NCBI RefSeq assembly: GCF_009389715.1
Contig: NW_024067666.1
Coordinates: forward strand, 2,893,001 to 2,957,000
Direction of reading: 5' to 3'
DNA: 64,000 bases
Source of the DNA: Phoenix dactylifera
Taxonomy: Eukaryota; Streptophyta; Magnoliopsida; Arecales; Arecaceae
Within the stretch, counting starts at the first letter, position 1. Each line of letters opens with the position of its first letter. Below are positions 53,165-64,000 of this stretch, piece by piece. Under the pieces are notes generated by a model. The model was not told the origin of the DNA and ran no database searches. It saw only the letters and a program-made list of their open reading frames with translations. A program made the position numbers and the translations under genes.

Positions 53165-55533
53165 ATGGAAGCGGCCACCTTCTACGTCTGTGCGGTCCTC
53201 TTCTTGGCCCTCCTCTTTACTTCCAAAAGCTTCTTCCAATCTAAGAACTCCCGTCTCCGATGTCCACCCACTGGCCCCCTCGCCCTCCCCGTCGTCGGCC
53301 ACCTCCACCTCCTCCGCCAGCCCATCCACCGCACCCTCTCCGCCATCTCAGCCCGCCACGGCCCTCTCCTCCTCCTCCGCTTCGGCTCCCGCCCCGTCCT
53401 CCTCGTCTCCTCACCCTCCGCAGCCAAGGACTGCTTCACCGTCAATGACATCACCTTCGCCAACCGCCCCCAGCTCCTCTCCAACAAGTACTTTGGCTAC
53501 GACGGCACCACCCTCGGCGCCTCCTCCTACGGCCCCCACTGGCGCAACCTCCGCCGGATCGCCACCCTCGAGATCTTCTCCCCCGCCCGAGTTGCCGCCT
53601 TCTCTGCCTCCCGTGCTGCTGAGGTCCGCTTGCTCCTCCGCCACCTCTCCGGCAACGGAGATAAAGCTGAGTTCCGGAAGGTGGAGATGAAGTCGAGGTT
53701 CTCTGAGCTGACGTTTAATGCGGCCATGCAGATGATAGCCGGGAGGAGGTACTACGGGACGGAGGCGACGGAGGTGGCAGAGGAGGGGCGGCGGTTCCGT
53801 CGAGTTATAGGGGAGATATTTTTGTTGAGCGGGTCATCGACTTTGGAGGACTTCTTGCCATGGGCGAGGTGGGCAGGGTGGAACAGTGCCGAGAAAAGGA
53901 TGGTGAGATTAGCGAGGGAGATGGACGAGTTGTTCCAAGAGATGGTGGAGGATCGAAGAAAGAAGAGCGGAAGAGAAGAGGGAAAAACTATTATCGATGT
54001 CATGTTGGAGATGCAGGAGGCCGAGCCTGGTTACTACACCGACGAGATCATCAAAGGAATAATTCTGGTACGGTCATGGTAGCTTCTTTGATTCGATCTA
54101 CTTCTATCACCAAGCATTATCATAAACTCTATTCAAACTATTCCCTACAGTGGAAGTTTTTCCGAGTGAGAGACACAGGGGAAAAAGGTTTAAATGAGTA
54201 GAATAGAATTCTTTCTTTGTTTATTTTTCTTCCTCTCGACCGATTCTGGCAAGAAATTAATGTGGGAAAGTGACATTCATTAAAACTCAAAATAAGTTGG
54301 CGTGGTACTTCTCCATCCTCCATAAAATACCAACCACTAAATAAATTAATGTATAATCCATGAAGGTGCGACGACTAACATCAAAATACAGTGACAGAAA
54401 CCAAGTCCAAGCAATTGATACCTAACCATGCTAGGAAAGAAAAACTGCATGTGCTCCTTGGTCGATATACCCACGAGTAGCACAACTAGACTCCATCTTC
54501 GAGTAATTAAACTTGGTGAGGAGATGTACCTCACAAACGCTCCTGGATGAGTTTGGAACAAAGTTCATGAGGTATTACTTTAGAACATATATATCTCATG
54601 CATCGGAGACAATTACGGTGATTAGGATGATTGTTATCTCCTATTTGAAATACAATAAAATAAGATAGGAAGCTCACCCATATCCCTTGACCATATTGGA
54701 GGCCCTTATTTTGAATCCAGAACCAAGATTAATATCCTATAATAATAAAAATTGTTGTCTGCAGGTTAGTGTGGGCTCTCTCTGGGATCAAACACAACAT
54801 CTTCTTCAAATTACTTTGCAGGAAAAAAAACAAAAAAACAGGACCTTGGTGGCCTTCATCTAATGATTTTATTTATCTTGTTCTCGCACATCTAACAATG
54901 ACTATCATTTTGTTTCAGAACCTAATAACAGCTGGAACGGACTCTTCCGCTGGAACCATGGAGTGGGCATTGGCCTTGCTTCTCAATCATCCAGAGGCAT
55001 TAAAGAAGGCCAAAGCTGAGATAGACATGCAAGTGGGTCATGCCCGCTTCGTCACTGACCATGACCTTCGCAATCTCCACTACCTCCAGAATATCATCAA
55101 AGAAACCCTTCGCCTATACCCAGCAGGCCCTCTCCTCGTGGCGCACGAGTCATCCGAGCAGTGTGTCGTACAGGGATATAGTGTTCCACGCGGCACGATC
55201 TTATTGGTTAATGCTTATGCCATACAAAGGGACCCACAGCTATGGACGAATCCCTCGGAATTTAGGCCAGAGAGGTTTGATGAAGTGGACGCAGAGGGAT
55301 ACAAGAACATCCCCTTCGGGTCTGGAAGGAGGAGGTGCCCGGGGGAGGGCTTGGCCATGAGAACTATGGGGTTAGCCTTGGGGTCTCTGATTCAGTGTTT
55401 TGAGTGGAAGAGAACCGGGGAGGAGGAGGTGGACATGACTGAAGGCTTGGGGCTCACTATGCCCAAGGCTGAACCCTTGGAGGCCTTGTACAAGCCATGT
55501 GGAAACATGACCGACGTTCTTTCTCAAATATGA
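53165..55533 (+). CDS. CYP81-family cytochrome P450 (plus-strand copy C, variant I-helix)
   Basis: Exons 53165-54067 (301 codons) and 54919-55533 (204 codons plus stop); intron 851 bp; 505 aa. Start MEAATFYVCAV; the in-frame ATG at 53090 is upstream of the anchor and was not used. Landmarks are hinge [21 protein letters not shown]-helix AGTDSS (306-311), ETLR (363-366), PERF and [10 protein letters not shown] with Cys441. The I-helix Thr that helps activate oxygen, Thr in the sisters (AGTDTS), is Ser here. The loop after ETLR reads LYPAGPLLVAHESS against [14 protein letters not shown], and KDCF replaces EDCF. All other key residues are kept, so it is probably an active enzyme with altered properties. 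Confidence 0.93.
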
Positions 55534-56830
55534 CCATGCTCAAATTTATCTCCCTATAATAACTATTTTTATGATGTATCCGTACTTTAAATTTATGTGA
55601 AATATATGCATAAGTTGCAAACCAGTGGAGCATAGATGGATGAAATCTAATTGAGTGCAATGGTTTTCTTTGGCTAATTTATTGTCTGTTTAGTGAGGTG
55701 AGAATTAATGCATTAATTTGAAAGAAGTTGTGCTACTTACTGGCCTTTCGAGCCAAACTTCTTTCATATTGCTGCAATATCTGCTTCATTGAAGTAGCAT
55801 AGTCTGTTTTAGCATATAAGTTACTCCTCCTTATTTCCATTGCTTTTGTTGATCTCTCTAGTGATTTAGGATTTTGTTTTTATTTTACCTTTGATGAAAG
55901 GATATATTCAATTCCTTTTTTTTCCCATACTCAATTCATTGATTGAATCTGGCCAATTGAACCGTCATTGTTTTCTTTTGGAAACAAAAAGCTAATGTAG
56001 ATCCTTAATCCATTCAATTTAGCCCATAATTTGTTGTTGCTTGGAGGCCAAACTAACCTCATTCAACTCATGTTCACCTATAAATTGTAAACTTAATCCA
56101 TCCCACAAAGACCCTTCATTTAGGGCCACAAATGAGTTGGGTTAACCCCTAACTTGACCTGGTGCCATCTGGATTTGACCTGGTCCAACCTATTACTTAG
56201 ACTTGTGGTTCAAAAATATGACTTGCTCGAAAAAGCGGGTCAATCTATGTCATATATTTTCACACTTAATTCGATCCATATAATAGTTGGGCCAAAATTG
56301 TCCAATTTATCGGGACTAAGCATGGTCTAGCTAATCTGATTGAATCCAGAAACCCATTACTTTAAAAACCCTAAACCATGTATAATTATCGAATTCCATG
56401 CATATGTTTGTATGATGGGGATTAAGCTTTTTCATCTATGTCGAAGATCCAATAATAGTTAAATAATGGTAACAATATTAATAGCAGAAATTTATATTAA
56501 TTTTGGTTTTCTAATTCTTTCTACTTGTTTTCCATGTCATTATTTCTTCACCTTTTAAATGTATAATGGATAGTACAATTTTAAAAAGTTAATTCATTAA
56601 CCTTGTTCCTATATTTAATTTAATATAGAAACTAATACATTATGTTGGTTCTACGTACGCACCCACCTTAGCCTGAATTATCAAATTGATTTAAAATAAT
56701 TTTTCATATACTTGACCCAACTTGATCCTGTCAGTCAAATGGTTTAGTTTGGATCTTGAAATAAATCATCCAAGGAAGCATCTCCTGGTGTGGCAATAAG
56801 CCTACTCAGCTCATTACTTCCATGAACTGT
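55534..56830. other. 3' flank of CYP81 copy C, duplicated from or with copy A
   Basis: Matches 36878-38170 closely and shows nothing coding. Confidence 0.7.
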
Positions 56831-56834
56831 TGGC

Positions 56835-57330
56835 TTTACAACCTTTTGAGAGCTAACATCTTGAATTCCTGATCGATAATCAGCAATTCAAAATCCCATG
56901 AGGACCAACCTTCCAGGTGCTCTTGCTATGTAAATTTCTTCCTCCCAATTAAAGATTGCTGTAGCAGCAATCGCTCCCTTAATTGGCGCTTCTTAGGACC
57001 CTTTCTTGGATCAGCACTACTTGCAAGAGTTGACAACCTCTCTGAAAAGGCCCCCGCATCAGATAAATTATGTAGTTCCCCATGATTAGGAAGCTCAAGG
57101 TTCTCGATCGATGCATATATAATTGCTCTAAAGGGGCACTCCCATTCATCTTCATTTTCATCAAGTAGATATCAATCAGGAATGCCGATTTCTCTACCAG
57201 GACCACGTTGTAATTGATAGCCCAATAACAATGGCGTCACTTATATAATTGCTTCGCCCCACTCAACTTGTTTGATGCATAACTATACGAATATCACCAC
57301 CAGCTGCAATAAGATGCACTCCCAACACTT
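56835..57330 (-). pseudogene. Captured L-arabinokinase fragment inside the Gypsy relic (unit B)
   Basis: A more decayed copy of the 38.2-kb fragment. Recognisable words are PLEQLYMHRSRTLSF and, around 56870-56900, an IADY word that fits the GHMP-kinase GGIADYSG motif just past APGRL. It supports the arabinokinase reading of the unit A copy. Confidence 0.65.
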
Positions 57331-59080
57331 CATCTTAACTTTTATTGTCCCACTTAATTGTCTGCTCGCTTGTTATTCTGCACAAGATTCTTCTTTAATG
57401 AAAGAGACGAGCTCTCTATTTGGGCAGTCGGCTTCAATATGCTGAAAGCCTAAGCACTTGAAACACTTGTGAGGGCTAGAGCCACCAGTGTTGGAATGGC
57501 TGGGGTTGCTAAGGATGTCCTTATCCTTTATCTAAGACAATTAGGAGATGCTGGCTTTTGGGGATGGCGACGTCTTTGATATGGAACTTCTCCGGTTGCA
57601 CGCTCCATCTACATATCTCGACAAGCATGAATTATTTGTTCTTAGTTGCTGCTTTTCAACTTTTGTTGCTAATCGTATCACGTCGTTTAGTATTCAATAG
57701 GGTTGGAGTTGCATGACTTGCTCAATTTGAGGATTCAATCTTTTAAGATATCGCACTATAGTTTGCTCTTTGAGTTTTTTGATGTCACAAATTCTAAAAA
57801 GTTACTCAAATTCTATTGTGTAGCCTTCTATAGTCATGTCACACTGTTGAAGATTGTAGAGCTTTAGAATTTTTCTTGGTTGTAATCTTCATGGAGAAAC
57901 TTACGTTTGAGTTCGCGATGCATCTTGTCCCACGTTCGTATCTTGCCACATCCTTCTTGCTCACATCATCACTTCAAATTCTTCAACCAAATTGATGCGT
58001 ACTTCTAAAGCATGATGGGACCAACTTGACACACCGATCATTGGAAATTTTGTTGAGCTCGAAAACTCATTTGATGGTGTGGAACCAACCAAGGAAGATA
58101 TTAGGTTGCAGGCATCCTTCAAAGTCGGGGATGTTTATTTTGATATCAAAGTTGGGTATCTTCTTAGCTCGATGAAGATGCTTGCCAGTTGTAGAACGGA
58201 TTGAAATTTTTTACTTTCTTATTAGAACACTTGCTTTCATTATCAAAGAGTTCTCTACCAGAGTAGTAATTGGAACCCTGACGATGTTAGTGTTTGTGTT
58301 ATGCTTGATGTCATCGAAATCGCTGATTTTCTTACTGAAGTTGTTGAAGCCGGCGACGAAATTCATCTAGCTCAATATCATGTAAATCTTGCTCACGTTC
58401 AACATACCTTTCAATGTTGCATTGATGAGCAGCTTTTTGAAACCATACACTGATGCCAACTAAGGCCAGAGAGGTATTGAAACTTGGACTAAAATATTGA
58501 AAAAGAAAGGGTATGTCGGTGCAATCGATTATGGTGAGGTAGAAACCCCACTATAGAAATATGTGATAGTAGTTGGATGAGAAGCAGGGATGAATCACTC
58601 TCTTTCATTGGGCGACCACTCCAAGCATATAGCTCTCTCACTCTCATCCACAAACTCTAGGAATCCGTCAAAAAGAGGAGAGAGAGAGAGAATTGAGAGA
58701 AGGCAAGAATAATTTTCATAAGAGAATTCTCATTAACCAGTAACTCAAGAATCTTAAGATGATTACAAGAGGAGCTCTAGTAAGAGTATATATAAGTTAT
58801 ACAAGGGGACTCTTTTCTTTAACCTTCTAATATGGAATTTTAGTTCTATTCTAACTTGAAGAATCCTAAGTACTAATTTTTCTAATAATATCAAAAGTTC
58901 TCGAAAAGAAATCTTACAAAAATCAAAATTTTCTAAAATTTTGAGATCTGAAAATCAGATTTGTAATACCTTGTAATAGCGTAAAAAAATCTGATTGTAA
59001 GGGGTTGTTTTATGGAGTCGGATAGGGAGTCCTTTAGCCCCCAACATCAAACTTTTTTAACTGATACAAAAAAATAATTA
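56835..59080 (-). mobile_element. Ty3/Gypsy LTR-retrotransposon relic, unit B
   Basis: The duplicate of the relic at 38.2-40.3 kb, same order on the minus strand: LTR-like region (about 58462-59080), primer-binding-like word near 58450, gag remains, a zinc-knuckle region near 57420-57480 with the CX2CX4HX4C spacing, then the arabinokinase piece. Broken, with many breaks and no pol region. Confidence 0.7.
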
Positions 59081-59261
59081 ATTATCAAAACTTAGACATG
59101 TCTTGAGACTTATATGTACGGGACCACAACCTATATAGCTGGGACTTGCGACCCATGGGGCTGGGACTTGTGATCTGTGTTGCATCATATATGTATGTCC
59201 TAGGCACTCCATCATCAAATATGAAGAGGAGAAAACATGCATTGAATTAGATTTGCATGGA

Positions 59262-59816
59262 GGGAATCGGTTGTAAATCTCTTGAAACCTCCTAGCCGCC
59301 TCAGAGACTTCAACATCCTCCCCAAAATACCTTTTTTCGGTGATCATCCTCAACACCTTCCAAAACTAGTCCTTGTCATTAGAGTCGATAACAAGCCATC
59401 TAAGCAAGACCATGACCTCCTCTCTCCATAAACCAGAGAACAAGTGGAGTCGAGCTGTTGGGAGGATTTTATCGGTTCCGCCAGTTGTTGCCATAGAAAG
59501 CCCATACGATGGTAGTGTATTTGTAGCCAAGGTGTTTCACGGCGAGGAGGCAGCATGGTCGGTGAAGATGACATTGTTCTTGGAGTGGCATTCCTCAGTG
59601 GCATCGTGGTCTAGGATTCGAAGCGTAGAGAGATAATTGGGCTATAACTGACGAAGAGAGCAGGAAGGGAGAAGCGGAGGGGTTTCTTTGGGAGATGGAG
59701 ATGGGCAAATATGGGGAGAGAGGGAGGACAAGGTGGTGAGTTCTTGCTTGGTGGAGTAGGGTGAAGAGGATGAGGAGAATTGCTAAGAAGATGGCTGCGT
59801 AGTGGATAATATCCAT
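59262..59816 (-). pseudogene. CYP81 exon-1 pseudogene, unit B
   Basis: Begins with an intact MDIIHYAAIFLAILL anchor at 59816 and follows the minus-strand CYP81 exon 1 through the PPCPPSLP hinge (in another frame) to ITEKRYFGEDVE and ARRFQEI. It then ends at the same point as the unit A pseudogene. Several frameshifts; the rest of exon 1 and exon 2 are missing. The shared break shows that truncation came before the duplication of units A and B. Confidence 0.85.
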
Positions 59817-60080
59817 GTTGGTTTGGTTTTTGGACCGTCAAGATTTTTATTGTCTAAATAATTTCTGCAAGAAGATAAGAGTCATTGGTTAGTCTGCTTC
59901 TTAGGAGGAACTATATCCTATACGACGTGCTCATTTCTATAGTAATGCATTGAGATGAGCGGTTGATGAATGGAGCTCATAGAAACGAGTGGTTGTGATT
60001 GGGGGCATGAATGACCACTTAGTGCACCCCATATGAGATACAATTCCTTCTTTAGTGGGCTGGAATTTCTAGTTATTATG

Positions 60081-60124
<44 letters not shown>

Positions 60125-61679
60125 CATAATAAAATATATGGCATGACTTCTTTCCTTTTTGTCCAGAAATAAAAGGGGTGCCAGTAAGAAAACCGGTCAG
60201 TCTTCTATTTTCTCACAGAATTTTTATATGGTTAACATTTGAGCAAGTCTTCAAAAACTGTTTATTTGGCAGTATTTTTATTAAATTATTTTTTCTTTCC
60301 AAAAAATATTAATTTGACAACAGCCTTTAGAGGAAAACTTTATCTTGTTCATTTTTTCTGCACCGCCCACATGCATTTGCTTTGGAAAACTAAACATATA
60401 TAGAACGTTGTTGGTGCAGATGATATTATTTGTTTTAAAAAAATTAAGTCAAATTAGCTTCAGGGCCGGCTTTATGCTCTCGGTTCATCTCTTTCTTGGA
60501 AACCATCAAAACTGATAATAAGATATCTCGTGAGCTGCACTTTTTTTTTCCCTTTCTGCCGTTTTCTAAATATAAATATCCTGTTTGAATTTATCAGTTT
60601 TCTGATAACTTGAATATTGGATTTCAAATTAAGAGGAAGTTTGTTTCTCAAAAAGAAAATAAAGGATCTAGAGGGAATATATTTTTAAGCGTTTAGCAAG
60701 TGAAGAAAGCAAGACCCACAGTAGCTCATCAAAATAGAAAAATAAAATCAGTAAAATTAATTAAATAAAGATCGTACAGTATGTGTATGTGTATGTGTGT
60801 GTGTGTATATATATATGAATATTAGGAGAATGTTATACTTTCTTTCTGTAATTTGGTTGAAACTGTAAATTCATATCGAATATATCATTTATATATTTTA
60901 AAGGACTAGTTCAAGTCTGGGCTACAAAGAGAGGAGCTACATAAGGTTGGGCATCAAAATGAAGTAAGAAAGGAGGAGGAGAGGAAAAGAGATTAAAGTA
61001 AAGAAGAAAATGTTATAAATAATGATCAAATCGTTTGCTCCAATTCTCTCCAGTTATTTTGTTTGTTCTTAATCTTTTTCTTTCTTGTAAAAACATTATT
61101 AATCTTCTTGTTCTGAAGCTATCAATAAAATTGCAAGCTCAAGGGAGTCAGAGTTGGCCATCAACAAATTGGTCCCAGTGATTCTCATGAATTAAAAGAT
61201 TGTGACTGTTGGGGGCATGTTTGAAGAGAGATTAAGAATTGCTTCCCCTGGTAATCACCAACACACCTCATCATTGAGGTGGTTTGTGGATCCTTCATTG
61301 CAGGGCTATTTAGATAGAGAGCATATTTTGTTATGTCACATACCACTACATGTTTCTCCGGGCCGATCGTAAAAATTTTCTATACTACTACCACAAGACC
61401 ACGAGATAATAATAATAAAAAAGGGTTGCATGTGAGACGGCAAGCACTAAGTTGGAGACCTAAATTTTCCATGCTGTAACTAAAGCTACCGACTCACTGT
61501 AGTTGAAGATGAATTGATATTTTTCTGCGAATCTTGTCGGTCCTTCTCTTGGCGTCTTAAACACTAACTTCGATGGTGCAGTTTCTGCCCCCAATATTGA
61601 ATTGGTAGGAGTTTCGATGGGAATGTATTTTGTTGTTACTTATGGTGATGCTGGATAAAAGGTGATTCCTCAACCATCT
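59817..61679. other. Spacer of unit B
   Basis: Matches 41020-42371 and then 43462-43570 of unit A. It contains a (TA)n tract at 60087-60121 and a short GT/TA tract near 60781-60817. From about 61230 to 61680 it has no counterpart that I could place. No gene seen. Confidence 0.55.
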
Positions 61680-61905
61680 GTTGAAGGACATATATAATCC
61701 ATCTACTAAAGGGTATTATGGCTTGGATGATGACGAGGCGGACTTTTATGGCAACCCATATCTACCATTGTTATTTTATTATCATCGGGAACCTCAATTT
61801 CCGAATTTTTTTAAGGTCAACTTCACTCGTAGTGTGACTGGTGGAGCATTATGGACTAAGTTGTTTTTTATTTGGTGGAGCAAATTATCAAATATTTCGA
61901 TTGCT
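61680..61905 (+). mobile_element. Short LINE-remnant-associated segment
   Basis: The first half matches 52148-52240 (words KDIYNPSTKGYYGLDDD and KDIYNPFTKGYYGLDDD). The RNase H-like part seen at 52.4 kb is missing here. A (TA)n tract follows at 61918-61936. It is probably the same ancestral remnant with a deletion. Confidence 0.45.
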
Positions 61906-62153
61906 CTATGTAATATTATATATATATATATATATATGATCTGCCTATCTTATAAAAAAAATAGTCAGACGATAAATTGGTTGGGAGGCCGTGCAATAAT
62001 TGGAGATTTTCTATCTAGTTTTTGTTTTTATTTTTTCTTTTGTCTGGATCCACAGCTCTGATGGCTGTGGATAAAAAAATAAACGGGATCCTAATGGCCA
62101 GTTTTAATGGGCCAAGGGCGGCGCCTCAAAGTCTAGGTTTTTTTTTTTTTTTT

Positions 62154-62483
62154 AATCACCGAGGTGGTAGCACGATGGAAACAAAACTTTGATTTTATCG
62201 GAGTGGCCCAGGTTCGAAATGCTGGGCATCGATTAATTGTGGAGACCGGATGCCCCTCGCCTGATTTATTTTGTAAAATCGCAATCTGGTCTGCTGATAT
62301 TTAGGTGGTGCAGGGGTGACGTACTCACACGTGGGGTAACCCATGGGTAGAAGAGGGTATAAATAAAATTTGTCTACCCGCATCGAATATGGGGGGCAGT
62401 GTGGAGTTGCTACTCGGGAGTAGGGAGAGGCCTTTCTTTTTCCCTTCTTCCCTTTCGTTTATTAAAAAAAAAATAAAAAAAAA
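62154..62483 (+). mobile_element. tRNA-derived SINE upstream of the last CYP81
   Basis: The head reads like a tRNA-type pol III promoter: A-box-like TGGTAGCACGATGG (62165-62178) and B-box GGTTCGAAAT (62211-62220). The body is about 240 bp and the tail is A-rich (62463-62483). Imperfect direct repeats AAAGTCTAGG plus T-run (62128-62153) and AAAGTCCAG plus T-run (62481-62499) flank it. The related promoter at 53.0 kb lacks the insert. It is a different family from the Au SINE at 12.3 kb; I do not know its name. Confidence 0.75.
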
Positions 62484-62516
62484 GTCCAGTTTTTTTTTAA
62501 AAAAAGGACCGAGTGT

Positions 62517-62558
62517 TAGGTCAAACACAAAAAAACTATATATCGTCATCGCTTACAT
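62517..62558 (+). promoter_or_regulatory. 42-bp promoter segment with TATA-like box, last CYP81
   Basis: Same sequence as 34388-34429, with TATATAT at 62537-62543, about 100 bp before the ATG. The copies at 49.8 and 53.2 kb do not have it. Confidence 0.5.
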
Positions 62559-62641
62559 CACATCGGCTTGAAGTCCGCCTTACACGCAAACGAAGTGATA
62601 AGGAGGACGCGGAGGCAGTCCCGTGGCGGAGATCAAAGGAA

Positions 62642-63547
62642 ATGGAAACGGCCACCTTCTACTACTGTGCGGTGCTCTTCTTGGCCCTCCTCTTTACTTC
62701 CAAAAGCTTCTTCCAATCCAAGAACGCCCGTCTCCGATGTCCACCCACCGGTCCCCTCGCCCTCCCCGTCGTCGGCCACCTCCACCTCCTCCGCCAGCCC
62801 ATCCACCGCACCCTCTCCGCCATCTCCGCCCGCCACGGCCCTCTCCTCCTCCTCCGCTTCGGCTCCCGCCCCGTCCTCCTTGTCTCCTCCCCCTCCGCCG
62901 CCGAGGACTGCTTCACCGTCAATGACATCACCTTCGCCAACCGCCCCCAGCTCCTCTCCAACAAGTACTTCGGCTACGACTGCACCACCCTCGGCGCCTC
63001 CTCCTACGGCCCCCACTGGCGCAACCTCCGCCGGATCGCCACCCTCGAGATCTTCTCCCCCGCCCGAGTTTCCGCCTTCTCTGCCTCCCGTGCTGCTGAG
63101 GTCCGGTCGCTCCTCCGCCACCTCTTCGGCGACGGAGATAAAGCCGAGTTCAGGAAGGTGGAGATGAAGTCGAGGTTCTCGGAGCTGACGTTTAATGTGG
63201 CCATGCAGATGATAGCCGGGAGGAGGTACTACGGGGCGGAGGCCACGGAGGTGGCAGAGGAGGGGCGGCAGTTCCGGCGAGTTATCGAGGAGGTGTTTTT
63301 GGTGGGCGGGGCATCGACTTTGGAGGACTTCTTGCCATGGGTGAGGTGGGCAGGGTGGAACAGTGCCGAGAAAAGGATGGCGAGGTTAGCGAGGGAGATG
63401 GACGAGTTGTTCCAAGAGATGGTGGAGGAGCGAAGAAAGAAGAGGGGAAGAGAGGAGGGAAAGAAAACTATTATCGATGTTATGTTGGAGATGCAGGAGG
63501 CCGAGCCTGGTTACTACAAGGACGAGATCATCAAAGGAATAATTCTG
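62642..63547 (+). CDS. CYP81-family cytochrome P450 (plus-strand copy D), exon 1 only
   Basis: Exon 1 of 302 codons from [11 protein letters not shown] to a GT donor at 63548. By analogy with copy A (844-bp intron), exon 2 should start just past the right edge, so the heme loop cannot be checked. Exon 1 is almost the same as copy A, with CPPTGPLAL in the hinge, [18 protein letters not shown] in the B-C region, and YYKDE where the others have YYTDE near the exon end. The intron begins like that of copy A. It is presumably a working gene. Confidence 0.9.
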
Positions 63548-64000
63548 GTACGTTCATAGTAACTTCTTTGATTCGATCTACTTCTCTCACCAAGAATCAT
63601 AAACTCTATTCAAACTGTTCTCTACAGTGGAAGTTTTTCCCCGTGAGAGAGACGGGGGAAAAAATGTTTAAATGAATAGAATTCCTTCCTTGTTTATTTT
63701 TCTGCCTCCACCGATTCTGGCAAGAAATTAAGGTGGGAAGGTGACATTCATTAAAACTCAAAATAAGTTGGCGTGGTACTCCTCCATCCTCCATAAAATA
63801 CCAACCACTAAATAAATTAATGTATCATCCATGAATGTACGACGTCAACATTAAAATACAGTAACAGAACCAAAGTCCAAGCAATTGATACCTAACCATG
63901 CTGGGAAATAAAAACTTCACGTGCTCCTTGGTCGATGTACCCACGAGTAGCACAACTAGACTCCATCTTCGAGTAATTAAACTTGGTGAGGAGAAGTACC

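Overview
The window looks like nuclear DNA of a flowering plant, most probably a monocot and possibly a palm (Arecaceae); I cannot name the species. The clues are long introns loaded with transposons, a very GC-rich first exon and AT-rich flanks in the P450 genes, an Au-type SINE, a CACTA element, and MITEs sitting inside (TA)n tracts, a habit described for rice Micron. There are no operons or bacterial features. All gene models come from reading splice sites and protein families by eye.

Layout. (1) 1-2.9 kb, minus strand: the first eight exons of a GDP-mannose pyrophosphorylase alpha/KONJAC-like gene, running off the left edge. (2) 5.2-19.5 kb, minus strand: a complete 14-exon HOS15/TBL1-type LisH-WD40 gene (560 aa, in frame throughout). 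Its introns carry an Au SINE, an inverted-repeat element with a polypyrimidine core, and two GC-rich repeat relics. (3) 21-64 kb: a cytochrome P450 cluster of the CYP81 family. It has two intact minus-strand genes (21.0-23.5 and 27.9-31.8 kb), three intact plus-strand genes (34.5-36.9, 49.8-51.9 and 53.2-55.5 kb), a fourth plus-strand gene cut by the right edge (62.6 kb onward), and two minus-strand exon-1 pseudogenes (40.4-41.0 and 59.3-59.8 kb).

The cluster seems to have grown from a head-to-head pair (minus CYP81 / plus CYP81). Later units keep the plus-strand gene but retain only a broken stub of the minus-strand partner, next to a Ty3/Gypsy relic. Mobile DNA separates the units: a 2.58-kb CACTA element carrying transposase remains and a captured R2R3-MYB fragment; two Gypsy relics that carry an intronless piece of an L-arabinokinase gene; a 4.84-kb Ty1/Copia fossil nested in a 5'-truncated LINE, itself nested in an older LINE remnant; two long-TIR MITEs in (TA)n tracts; a separate AT-rich MITE with a 9-bp duplication; a solo LTR; and a tRNA-derived SINE in the promoter region of the last P450.

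Functionally, the two left genes are housekeeping or regulatory (GDP-mannose supply and histone-deacetylase/E3 adaptor function) and are unrelated to the cluster. CYP81 enzymes are ER-bound monooxygenases of specialised metabolism and xenobiotic detoxification. The copies here differ in substrate-recognition loops, in the I-helix and in promoter structure, which suggests ongoing divergence.
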